This document shows positions 26,534 through 34,421 of a DNA stretch of 64,000 nt, piece after piece (the stretch's first letter is position 1; each line of letters opens with the position of its first letter). The position numbers and the translations under genes were made by a program. The notes beneath the pieces were generated by a model. The model made no database searches, was not told where the DNA came from, and saw only the letters and a list, made by a program, of their open reading frames with translations. Source of the DNA: Bradyrhizobium canariense (GTDB taxonomy: Bacteria > Pseudomonadota > Alphaproteobacteria > Rhizobiales > Xanthobacteraceae); the NCBI RefSeq assembly GCF_018130465.1, contig NZ_JAFCKJ010000001.1, positions 558,001 to 622,000 of the forward strand. The letters run 5' to 3'.

Positions 26534-27337
26534 ATGCCCCCCTGGACCTGCGAAACCTGCGGCGCGCAATTCCCGGATGGCGAAAATCCGCCCGCGTCCT
26601 GTCCGATTTGCGAGGACGAGCGCCAATTCGTCGGCTGGAAGGGGCAGACTTTCCTCACGCGCGAGGCGCTCTCGGAACGTCACCGCTTGGTCTGGCGCGA
26701 CGATCTCGGCCTGACCGGCATCGCGCTCGAACCCAGCTTTGCCATCGGCCAGCGGGCGCTGCTGGTGCCACTCGCGGACGGCTGCCTGATGTGGGACTGC
26801 GTACCGCTGGCGACGCCGGAGGCGATCGCGCATGTGCGGTCACTCGGCGGGCTGAAGGCGATTGCGATCTCGCATCCGCATTACTACGGCGCGCTCGCCG
26901 ACTGGAGCGAGGCGTTCGGCGGGGTACCGGTCTATTTGCACGCCGATGATCGCCAATGGGTGACGCGTCCGCATTCCTCGATCGTGCACTGGACCGGCGA
27001 AAGCCATCGCATCTCCGGCGAGTTGCTGCTCCTGCGCACCGGCGGTCATTTCGCCGGCGCCACCATGCTGCATCATGCGCGCGGTGCGGACGGCAGGGGT
27101 GCGCTGCTCACCGGCGATATCGCGCAGGTGACGATGGACCGCCGCTTCGTCAGCTTCATGTACTCCTATCCGAACTACACGCCGCTCAATGCCGCCGCGG
27201 TGCGACGGATTGCGGCTGCCGTCGAGCCGCTGGCCTTCGACCGCATCTACGGCGCCTGGTGGGGTCGCAACATCGCCGCAGGCGCCAAGGCCGCATTCGC
27301 GGCGTCGGTTCAGCGCTACATTGCTGCCATCGGCTGA
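26534..27337 (+). CDS. MBL-fold hydrolase-like protein with N-terminal zinc ribbon
   Basis: 267 residues. The N-terminus is a four-Cys zinc or rubredoxin-like ribbon (WTCETCGAQFP and SCPICEDERQFVGW). The rest is a metallo-beta-lactamase fold with partial metal motifs: SHPHYYGALADW in place of HxHxDH, then RTGGHFAGATMLHH and LLTGDIAQVT. The missing D-H of the first motif means the metal site is altered or the activity lost. ATG 26534 is chosen because the ribbon starts there. Stand-alone gene with about 150 bp to the next. Confidence 0.8.
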   Translation: MPPWTCETCGAQFPDGENPPASCPICEDERQFVGWKGQTFLTREALSERHRLVWRDDLGLTGIALEPSFAIGQRALLVPLADGCLMWDCVPLATPEAIAHVRSLGGLKAIAISHPHYYGALADWSEAFGGVPVYLHADDRQWVTRPHSSIVHWTGESHRISGELLLLRTGGHFAGATMLHHARGADGRGALLTGDIAQVTMDRRFVSFMYSYPNYTPLNAAAVRRIAAAVEPLAFDRIYGAWWGRNIAAGAKAAFAASVQRYIAAIG

Positions 27338-27491
27338 GCCGGCGCGCGACCGGATTTATCTTGCTGGTCCACAATAAATGGACTATAAGTACAGTTATTA
27401 AGCGCGACGCAACGATGCGTCTGCGGGGCCGGCATGATCGATGCATCGCCGTTTCCGCGGCGCGCTTGCCGCGTGAGCGGGAGTTCGGTCC

Positions 27492-28508
27492 ATGACGGCA
27501 GGGCGCGACTACGAGATCTTCGAGGCCGGCGACGTCGCGCTCCGGTCCGGGGCCGTCTTCCCTTCGCTCCAGCTCGCCTACAAGACCTACGGCACGCTCA
27601 GTCCGGACAGGGACAACGTCATTCTCTATCCGACCTCGTTCAGCGCGCAGCATACCGACACCGAGTGGCTGATCGGCCCTAACGGCGTGCTCGACCCGAC
27701 ACGCTACTTCATCGTCATCCCCAATCTGTTCGGTAACGGCCTGTCGTCTTCGCCGTCGAATACCGCCGCGCCGTTCCCGATCGTGACCTATCACGATGCT
27801 ATCGCGGTCCAGCATCGGCTGCTCACCGAGCGGTTCGGCATCTCGAAGCTTGCCCTGGTCTATGGCTGGTCGATGGGCGGCATGCAGGCCTATCACTGGG
27901 CGGCGCTGCATCCCGATATGGTCGAGCGTGCCGCAGTCGTCTGCGGCAGTGCGCGCTGCGCGCCCTATAATCACGTGTTCCTGGAAAGCGTGAAGGCCGC
28001 GCTGACCGCCGATCCCGCCTTCCGCGACGGCCGCTTCGTCGAGAAGCCCGTCGCGGGCTTTCGCGCGATGGGACGCATCTATGCCGGCTGGGCGATGTCG
28101 CACGGCTTCTACCGCGACGAGATCTGGCGCGAGGCGGGCTTCACATCGCTGGAGGACTATCTCGTCCGTGCCTGGGACGCGACCTTCGCCCGGCGCGACG
28201 CCAACGACCTGTTGGTGCAGATCGGCATCTGGCAGACCGGCGACATCAGCCGCTGCGCCGCATTCGGCGGAGATTTCGATAGCGGGCTCGCCGCGATCAA
28301 GGCGCACATGCTGCTGATGCCCGGCGCGACCGACCGCTATTTCGACGTCCGCGACAACGAGGACGAACTCGGCCGGCTGGTCAACGCGCGCTCTGCGGTG
28401 CTGCATCCGATCCCGTCGTTGCACGGCCATCGCGCCGGCAACCCCGTCAACAATGCGCGCGATCAGGCCTTCCTCAAGGCCGAGATCGCAGAACTCCTCG
28501 GCAAGTAG
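27492..28508 (+). CDS. alpha/beta-hydrolase of the MetX-like (homoserine O-acetyltransferase) family
   Basis: 338 residues. The nucleophile Ser127 is in VYGWSMGGMQAYHWA. The acid is probably the Asp in MPGATDRYFDV and the His is in SLHGHRAGNP. True MetX proteins carry extra active-site features that cannot be checked by eye, and no sulfur-assimilation genes are near. It may be an esterase-like relative. It is 15 bp from the desaturase gene and probably cotranscribed. Confidence 0.8.
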   Translation: MTAGRDYEIFEAGDVALRSGAVFPSLQLAYKTYGTLSPDRDNVILYPTSFSAQHTDTEWLIGPNGVLDPTRYFIVIPNLFGNGLSSSPSNTAAPFPIVTYHDAIAVQHRLLTERFGISKLALVYGWSMGGMQAYHWAALHPDMVERAAVVCGSARCAPYNHVFLESVKAALTADPAFRDGRFVEKPVAGFRAMGRIYAGWAMSHGFYRDEIWREAGFTSLEDYLVRAWDATFARRDANDLLVQIGIWQTGDISRCAAFGGDFDSGLAAIKAHMLLMPGATDRYFDVRDNEDELGRLVNARSAVLHPIPSLHGHRAGNPVNNARDQAFLKAEIAELLGK

Positions 28509-28523
28509 GGCAGGCATCCGATC

Positions 28524-29471
28524 ATGAGCGACGCAACCGTTTCAGAACCCGGCCACCGCGTGAAGCCGCTGACGCCGGCGATGCTGCGCGAATTGTCGGT
28601 GCGCTCCAATCTCAGGGGGGCCGCGAAAAGCCTCAGCCATTACGGCCTGGTCGTGCTGGTCGGCGCGCTGATCTGGAAGGTCTCGTCGGTCTGGGGCGTA
28701 TTATGGGCGCTGCCGCTGATGGCGGTGCAAGGCTATTTCGTCGCCTTCCTGTTCATGGCGCTGCACGAGACCGCGCACAAAACCGCGTTCAGGAGCCGTG
28801 GCCTCAACCTTGCGGTCGGCTATCCCTCGGGCTTCATCATCGGACAACCTTACGAATATTACTGCCTGTTTCACTGGGACCATCACCGCTACACCCAGGA
28901 TCCGGACAAGGACCCGGAGCTGATTGTCGGCGTGAAGCCGAAATCCGATACGCAGCTTGCGCTCGCCTATAGCGGACTGCTCCAGGTCGCGGGGCGCCTC
29001 CGGCTGATGCTCGGCCATGCCGTCACCGGCAAGGTCGTCGTACCCTGGATTCCCGAAAACAAGCGCGGCATCATCGTAACCGAGGCACGCGTCTATCTTG
29101 CGCTCTACGTCCTGCTGCTCGGGGTCTCGCTGTGGTTCTCGTCAGCACTGCTGCTCTGGGTCTGGATCGTGCCGCTGATGATCGGGCAATTCTTCCTGCG
29201 GCCCTATCTTTATGCCGAGCACATCGGCTGCGAGCGCACCCGTAGCGCCTTCCAAAACACCCGTACGACCTATACCAGTGCGATCGTCAAATGGTTCGCG
29301 TGGAACATGCCCTACCACGTCGAGCATCACGCTTATCCCTCGATCCCCTTTCACGCGTTGCCGAAGCTGAACGCGATCGTCGACGATGAGATCGTCTATC
29401 GCGGCCGCGGCTACATCAGAACGACGCGCGAGACCTGGGCCTGGTTTCGCCGGCAGCGGCAGGGCAGCTAG
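28524..29471 (+). CDS. membrane fatty acid desaturase
   Basis: 315 residues. The di-iron histidine boxes are HETAHKTAF, HWDHHRYTQD and PYHVEHHAYPSIP, in the order and spacing of acyl-lipid desaturases. Hydrophobic segments flank them (YFVAFLFMALHE; ALYVLLLGVSLWFSSALLLW). It would introduce a double bond into membrane acyl chains or act on a related lipid or carotenoid. Likely second gene of a unit with the MetX-like hydrolase, ended by a strong hairpin. Confidence 0.88.
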   Translation: MSDATVSEPGHRVKPLTPAMLRELSVRSNLRGAAKSLSHYGLVVLVGALIWKVSSVWGVLWALPLMAVQGYFVAFLFMALHETAHKTAFRSRGLNLAVGYPSGFIIGQPYEYYCLFHWDHHRYTQDPDKDPELIVGVKPKSDTQLALAYSGLLQVAGRLRLMLGHAVTGKVVVPWIPENKRGIIVTEARVYLALYVLLLGVSLWFSSALLLWVWIVPLMIGQFFLRPYLYAEHIGCERTRSAFQNTRTTYTSAIVKWFAWNMPYHVEHHAYPSIPFHALPKLNAIVDDEIVYRGRGYIRTTRETWAWFRRQRQGS

Positions 29472-29480
29472 CCAGACGCA

Positions 29481-29511
29481 AAGGCCCCGATCGCGGTGCG
29501 ATCGGGGCCTT
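29481..29511. terminator. bidirectional hairpin terminator
   Basis: Perfect 14-bp arms 29481-29494 and 29498-29511 with a 3-nt loop, in the 57-bp gap between two convergent genes. It can serve both strands. Confidence 0.8.
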
Positions 29512-29528
29512 GTCGTGAATGCGAGATA

Positions 29529-29768
29529 TCAGTAGATCCCGTACGCGCAGACGTTCACGACGCGGACGCGCAGGCCGTGGCGGGTCTGGACGACGCGCTC
29601 CTGGTAGCAATTGTTGACGCCGCTGTTGACGTAGATGCCGCCAAAGCCCCAGCCGGGACCCCAGTGATGGTGGAAGCCGTGGGCCGACGCGGCGGTCGGC
29701 GCGAGAGCGGCAACGCCGAGCGAGCCGGCAGCGATCAGACCAAGTGCAAGCTTACGAAACATCTTCAT
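29529..29768 (-). CDS. small exported His/Gly-rich protein
   Basis: 79 residues. Signal peptide MKMFRKLALGLIAAGSLGVA ending around PTAASA, then a His/Trp/Gly run (HGFHHHWGPGWGFGG). It has two cysteines (VNNCYQERVV and VVNVCAYGIY) that could form a disulfide. Small secreted proteins of this kind are common in Bradyrhizobium and have no assigned role; the His cluster could bind metal. Confidence 0.75.
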   Translation of the reverse strand: MKMFRKLALGLIAAGSLGVAALAPTAASAHGFHHHWGPGWGFGGIYVNSGVNNCYQERVVQTRHGLRVRVVNVCAYGIY

Positions 29769-29861
29769 TCTCCAGTGTGGCGCAAGGGCCGTTGTTGTGT
29801 CCCTGCATCTCGGTCGAGCCGAAACGCGAATGCGTTCATGCAGCGAGGGGAGAATCGTGTT

Positions 29862-30881
29862 TCAGGAGTGTTTCGTCGGTCGCGGCGGGTTGCGCCGCCG
29901 TCTTGTTTTCCGCGCCGCGCGATAGCGCACAGCCATCGCCTGGGTCAGCTCCGCCATCTTCTCGCGCAGATCGGCCGGCTCCAGCACTTCGGCCTCGGGC
30001 CCGAGCCGCAACAATTCGGCCGCGGCATGCCATGACGTCTTTCCGGTCGGCACTCTGGCAATGCGCCAGCCGTCTGCATCCGCGGTCTCTTCAAGCTGCG
30101 TACGCGCCCTGACGTAAGGCTGGCTCAGTGCATCGAGCAGTTTCACGCCGAAGGGCGACAATCGAACGATCGCGACATTGGGATGCATCTCGGCCTCGAG
30201 ACGCAGCGTTGCATCCCGCCAATAGGCGGCGAGATCGAACCCGGCGGGCCGCTCGCAACGATCGTCGAGCGTGGTGCAGTCGAGCACGCGCGCGACGCGA
30301 TAGGTCCGCACGCTGCCGTCGACCAGACCTGCGAGATACCAGCTGCCACCTTTCAGCACGAGACCGAGCGGCGCGACGCGGCGCTGCTTCTCGGCGCGCC
30401 AGCTCCGGTAGCGGATTTTTATCAGTGTCCCGCGCAGAGCCGCGCCGGCGATGATGCGCAGATGCTTTGGTTCTTCCGCCTCGCCGAACCAGCCCGGCGC
30501 GTCGAGGTGAAAACGCTCCTGTATCCGTCCGGCGTCTTCGCGCAGATTGGCGGGCAGCGCGGCCATCAGCTTGTTCTGTGCGGCGATCATCGCCGCATCC
30601 AGGCCGAGCGCCGCCGCCGGGCCCGGCAATCCCGTCAGGAACAGCGCTTCCGCCTCGCTCTGCGACAAACCGTTCAGCCGCACGCGATAACCGTCGAGCA
30701 GGCGATAGCCGCCCTCAGCACCGCGGTCGGCATAGACAGGGACGCCGGACGCCGCCAGCGCGTCGATGTCGCGATAGATCGTGCGCACCGAGACTTCGCA
30801 GGCCTCCGCGAGCTCGGGCGCTGTGACCTGCCCCTTGGCCTGGAGGGTGGTGAGGATCGACAGCATCCGGCTCGCGCGCAT
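29862..30881 (-). CDS. WYL-domain, YafY-type HTH transcriptional regulator
   Basis: 339 residues. N-terminal HTH (VTAPELAEACEVSVRTIYRD, residues 19-38) and the next block DIDALAASGVPVYADRGAEG are typical of this family. A WYL ligand-sensing domain follows (KGGSWYLAGLVDG about residue 180). The C-terminal tail is very basic (RAARKTRRRRNPPRP). Divergent from a GST gene, with a perfect palindrome beginning 11 bp upstream of its start, so autoregulation and control of the GST are likely. Confidence 0.88.
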   Translation of the reverse strand: MRASRMLSILTTLQAKGQVTAPELAEACEVSVRTIYRDIDALAASGVPVYADRGAEGGYRLLDGYRVRLNGLSQSEAEALFLTGLPGPAAALGLDAAMIAAQNKLMAALPANLREDAGRIQERFHLDAPGWFGEAEEPKHLRIIAGAALRGTLIKIRYRSWRAEKQRRVAPLGLVLKGGSWYLAGLVDGSVRTYRVARVLDCTTLDDRCERPAGFDLAAYWRDATLRLEAEMHPNVAIVRLSPFGVKLLDALSQPYVRARTQLEETADADGWRIARVPTGKTSWHAAAELLRLGPEAEVLEPADLREKMAELTQAMAVRYRAARKTRRRRNPPRPTKHS

Positions 30882-30891
30882 GATCCCTTAA

Positions 30892-30922
30892 ACCATACCT
30901 GACATGAGATGTCAGGTATGGT
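30892..30922. promoter_or_regulatory. perfect palindromic operator of the WYL regulator
   Basis: ACCATACCTGACAT (30892-30905), spacer GAG, ATGTCAGGTATGGT (30909-30922): 14-bp arms without mismatch. Located between the divergent WYL regulator and GST genes, 43 bp before the GST start. Confidence 0.88.
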
Positions 30923-30964
30923 CCGCTACAACGCCATCGCCAGCCGGCCAGATGGAGACCCGCC

Positions 30965-31612
30965 ATGACCGATCCGAACCGCATCACGTTGTATTATTCG
31001 CCGCAAAGCCGCGCCACCGGCACGCGGGTGTTGCTGGAGGAACTGGCGGCGCCTTATGATCTTCATGTCCTCAACATGAAGGCCGGCGAGCAGCGCCAGC
31101 CGGCCTATCTCGCCATCAACCCGCTCGGCAAGGTGCCGGCGATCCGCCACGGCGGGCAGCTCGTCACCGAACAGGTCGCGATCACCATCTATCTCGCCGA
31201 CCTGTTTCCGCAGGCGGGGCTCACGCCCGCGCTGACCGATCCGCTACGCGGCCCTTATCTGCGCTGGATCGCCTATTATGGTGCCTCGTTCGAGCCGGCC
31301 CTGATCGACAAGTTCATGCAGCGCGAGCCGGCACCGATCACGCAATCGCCCTATGCCGACTACGACACCATGCTCGGCGCGCTCGAGGCGCAGCTGTCGA
31401 AGGGGCCGTATCTGCTCGGCGAGCGCATGACGGCCGCGGATGTTCTCTGGGGTGTTGCGTTCAGCTGGACGATGATGTTCGGTATCGTGCCGAAGAAGGA
31501 TGTGTTCGTCCGCTATGCCGAACGCATGACCTCGCGGCCAGCGTTCCAGCGCATCAACACGGCCGACGATGAGATGGCGGCCCAGCATGCTGCGGCTGCC
31601 GGGGGAGGGTGA
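30965..31612 (+). CDS. glutathione S-transferase family protein
   Basis: 215 residues, thioredoxin-like N-domain (ITLYYSPQSRATGTRVLLEE; NPLGKVPAIRHGGQLVTEQ with the cis-Pro) and helical C-domain (YLLGERMTAADVLWGVAF). The Ser in YYSPQSR is the probable glutathione-contacting residue. It is under the palindrome shared with the WYL regulator and is followed by a DUF6157 gene. Confidence 0.88.
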   Translation: MTDPNRITLYYSPQSRATGTRVLLEELAAPYDLHVLNMKAGEQRQPAYLAINPLGKVPAIRHGGQLVTEQVAITIYLADLFPQAGLTPALTDPLRGPYLRWIAYYGASFEPALIDKFMQREPAPITQSPYADYDTMLGALEAQLSKGPYLLGERMTAADVLWGVAFSWTMMFGIVPKKDVFVRYAERMTSRPAFQRINTADDEMAAQHAAAAGGG

Positions 31613-31629
31613 ATGATCCAGGGTTGCAG

Positions 31630-32064
31630 ATGACGAAGCCTATGCACACGACCAACTGCTTCGACACCTTCATCCAGGTTGCTGAAGATTGTCCCGCGCG
31701 TACTGGCGAAGAGCCGCCACTGCGCGCGGGAAAGCCGACGGTGGCGTGCCTGCAATACGGGATGATCGCCAAAGCGCCTTACAAATACACGTCCGATGAC
31801 GTGATCTTCGCGACGTCTGCGCCGGGACGCGAGCTCGATGGGAAGGCGACGAAAACGGAGAAGCATGCGGCCCGTGAAGCGTTCTTCTCCCGGGGCCAGG
31901 CGTGCATGAGGGCGTCGAGCCTGGGCAAGCGCTTCGGCTGGGGCGTTCATGCCGACAATGAGGGCCGGATCGCGATCTACGCGATCGACAGCAAACGTTA
32001 CCAGGCGCTCGTCCGCGATCCCAAGCTCACGCAGGTGCGCGCGATGCGGTCGAAGCGGGCGTGA
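31630..32064 (+). CDS. DUF6157 family protein
   Basis: 144 residues. The opening MHTTNCFDTFIQVAEDCPAR and the mid-block YKYTSDDVIFATSA, with KHAAREAFFSRGQACMRAS, fit the DUF6157 pattern; function unknown. ATG 31630 is taken; a GTG at 31609 overlapping the GST stop is an alternative and would imply translational coupling. It ends directly against the convergent crotonase gene. Confidence 0.78.
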   Translation: MTKPMHTTNCFDTFIQVAEDCPARTGEEPPLRAGKPTVACLQYGMIAKAPYKYTSDDVIFATSAPGRELDGKATKTEKHAAREAFFSRGQACMRASSLGKRFGWGVHADNEGRIAIYAIDSKRYQALVRDPKLTQVRAMRSKRA

Positions 32065-32850
32065 TCAGAATTTCGGCGGCCTCTTTTCCGCGAACGCCTT
32101 GATGCCTTCCTTGATCTCGTCGCCGCGCATGCTGTCGCGGTGGCGCTGATCGGCGGCTTGCTGGTCGAGTTCGCCGCGGGCAAATTCGTTGATGGCGCGC
32201 TTCATGCCGCGCATCGCCTGCGGTGCGTTGCCGGCGAGGATGTTGGCGAGCCTGTCGACCTCCTCGTCCAGAAACTCCACCGCCACCATGTCGGTGAGAT
32301 AGCCGATCCGCAGCATCTCCGGCGCGCTGATCTTCTGCGCGGTCAGGAACAGCTTCTTCGCATTGTCGACGCCGAGCCGCGTCACATAGCGTTTGATGCC
32401 GCTCCTGTAATAGTGGAGCCCGAGCCGGGCCGCGGGCATGAACATCTCCGCGGTGTCGACGCCGATGCGGAAATCGCAGGCGAGCGCGAGGTCGGTCGAG
32501 CCGCCATAGACGCCGCCGTTGAGCCGGCAGATCGTCGGTACGCCGAGATCCTCCAGCCGGTTGACGACGGCCTCGAACGCCGATCCCGCGCTCTGCTGCT
32601 CGTTCGCGCTGACCGCGCGCTCGGCAACCGAGTTGAGGTCGTAGCCCGCGGAGAAGGCGCGCCCCGTACCGGTCAGCACCAGCACGCGGATATCAGGATC
32701 GGCCTCGATCCGGTCGAACAGTTTGACCAGCTCGCCGAGATCCTCGGCCTGGAGCCGGTTGAGATGTTTGGGACGATTGAGGCGGATGGTGGCGCGTGCA
32801 CCGATGAGTTCAAGCACGGGGCCAGTGGCCGCGTCGGCTGGGTCCGACAT
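32065..32850 (-). CDS. enoyl-CoA hydratase/isomerase family protein
   Basis: 261 residues, crotonase fold. Oxyanion-hole blocks are FSAGYDLNSVAE and CRLNGGVYGGSTDLALACDFRIG. The Glu residues expected in a classic hydratase are not clearly present in the second block (Gly-Gly-Ser-Thr-Asp), so isomerase or other crotonase chemistry is possible. ATG 32850 has GGAGACAAGA upstream; an ATG at 32862 abuts the stop of the ion channel gene. Downstream of the channel on the same strand. Confidence 0.82.
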   Translation of the reverse strand: MSDPADAATGPVLELIGARATIRLNRPKHLNRLQAEDLGELVKLFDRIEADPDIRVLVLTGTGRAFSAGYDLNSVAERAVSANEQQSAGSAFEAVVNRLEDLGVPTICRLNGGVYGGSTDLALACDFRIGVDTAEMFMPAARLGLHYYRSGIKRYVTRLGVDNAKKLFLTAQKISAPEMLRIGYLTDMVAVEFLDEEVDRLANILAGNAPQAMRGMKRAINEFARGELDQQAADQRHRDSMRGDEIKEGIKAFAEKRPPKF

Positions 32851-32862
32851 TCTTGTCTCCAT

Positions 32863-33972
32863 TTATTTGTTTTCGAGCGTGCGCCGCTTCGCCTCGGCAT
32901 CGATGGTCTCGGCGAGATCGGGATGCCGCGCCATCAGCACGCGGAAGTCGACGAGGTCGAGCACAAGAAGCCGCGACACCTTGGTGGTCGAGACATTGGC
33001 GCCGCGCAGATTGTTGCCGAGCAGGGCCATCTCGCCGAAGAAGGCGCCGTCGCCGAGCTGCACCTTCTTGCCGGGCAGGTCGACCTCGACCTCGCCGGCG
33101 GCGATGAAATACATGCAGTCGCCCTGCGCACCCTTGCGGATGATCATGGTGCGCGCCGGCAGCTCCATGGTCCGCAGCATGTGGGTGACGTCGGCGATGG
33201 CGGCCGGTCCAAGCGCCGCGAAGAACGGCACCTTGCTGACGGATTCCCAGGTCTTGAGGAAATTGTCGCGCCGGGTCTCCGCGGCAAAGCCGGTCGCCAG
33301 GATACCGGTCCAGAGGCCGAACACACCGAGGCCGGAGATCATCACCAGCGCCGCCACCATGCGACCCAGCGGCGTCACCGGCACGACGTCGCCATAGCCC
33401 GTCGTCGTCAGAGTTGTGACGGCCCACCACAGCGCGGCCGGCACGCTGCCGAAAGTCTGCGGCTGCACGTCCCGCTCCAGGAAATATTCGGCGACCGAGG
33501 CCAGGAAGACCACCATCAGGAAGATCACGAGCACGCTGACCAGCGGCCCCGATTCGAGCACTAGCACGCGGCGGAGCTGCCGCAGGCCGGGAATGCCCGG
33601 CACCACCTTCAGCACCCAGAGCACGCTGAGCAGCCACGCCGTCCTGGGCTCGACCCCCAGAATCAGCGCGGCCGGCACGGCCAACGCTCCGACCGCATCG
33701 ACCAGCCCGGCGGAGGAGGACATGTAGAGTGCAAGGCGCCCCTGTCGCGCCATATGGCGCAGCCGGACCACCCATTCGAACACGAAGTAGACGAGGCAGG
33801 TCCAAAGCAGGGCATCGACCCAGCGATGCGCCGTCTCATAGGCAGGATTGACCGTCAGGAGCACCATGCCGAGCACGCCGACGGCGACTGCCACATAAGC
33901 CGCCCTAGTCATGTTGCGGCCGGCCGTGGCGGCCGCGAACTGGGCCAGAGCGGAGATCAGCGGCTTGGACAT
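32863..33972 (-). CDS. cyclic nucleotide-gated K+ channel (MlotiK1-like)
   Basis: 369 residues. Six hydrophobic segments, a pore with K+ selectivity filter TTLTTTGYGDVVPVT (about residue 185), then a cyclic nucleotide-binding domain with GDGAFFGEMALLGNNLRGANV, which carries the phosphate-binding Gly-Glu and Arg. Length matches the Mesorhizobium loti channel. ATG 33972 is chosen by homology with that topology; the frame extends far upstream without sense. Probably gated by cAMP, which would link to the many cyclase-type proteins in these genomes. Confidence 0.9.
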   Translation of the reverse strand: MSKPLISALAQFAAATAGRNMTRAAYVAVAVGVLGMVLLTVNPAYETAHRWVDALLWTCLVYFVFEWVVRLRHMARQGRLALYMSSSAGLVDAVGALAVPAALILGVEPRTAWLLSVLWVLKVVPGIPGLRQLRRVLVLESGPLVSVLVIFLMVVFLASVAEYFLERDVQPQTFGSVPAALWWAVTTLTTTGYGDVVPVTPLGRMVAALVMISGLGVFGLWTGILATGFAAETRRDNFLKTWESVSKVPFFAALGPAAIADVTHMLRTMELPARTMIIRKGAQGDCMYFIAAGEVEVDLPGKKVQLGDGAFFGEMALLGNNLRGANVSTTKVSRLLVLDLVDFRVLMARHPDLAETIDAEAKRRTLENK

Positions 33973-34085
33973 GCGGGAAGGCGGCTCGGTTTTGTCTCTT
34001 GCGGTCCCGGCTGGAACCTCGGTGTCAAAGTGCCTGCCCGGGCCGAGGCCGTCAACGACGGGCGCGGCCGCCGGACCGCGAGCCG

Positions 34086-34304
34086 TTACCTGAAATGCGG
34101 CGGCTCGTCGTAGCCGCGACGGCTGCTGAAGAACAGCAGCACCATCAAGCCGACGCCGACGAGAACGGAAAACCCGGCCCCCAGCGCCAGCGCCACATAG
34201 CCTTCCGTCGGGATCGGCTCGCCGTCGACCGCCATCGCGGAATAAGCGAAATAGCCAATCGCCGCCAGCATTCCCAGCAGGAAGAGGATGAGGAGTGCAC
34301 GCAT
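34086..34304 (-). CDS. small two-helix membrane protein
   Basis: 72 residues with two hydrophobic helices (ALLILFLLGMLAAIGYFAYS; VALALGAGFSVLVGVGLMVL) and a short charged C-terminus (SSRRGYDEPPHFR). No recognised domain. The start at 34304 (MRALLIL) is preferred to one at 34334. It lies between the TAXI protein and the channel genes. Confidence 0.65.
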   Translation of the reverse strand: MRALLILFLLGMLAAIGYFAYSAMAVDGEPIPTEGYVALALGAGFSVLVGVGLMVLLFFSSRRGYDEPPHFR

Positions 34305-34421
34305 GGCGCGGTCTCCGGTTGTATCCGGAAACAAACGGTTGTGGATGGGGACGGTTCCCGGCCTCGGCCCTGGTCGCGCGCGGAAGTGCCGGCAAGGCGT
34401 CGCCGCAGGTCCCTCGATAGG

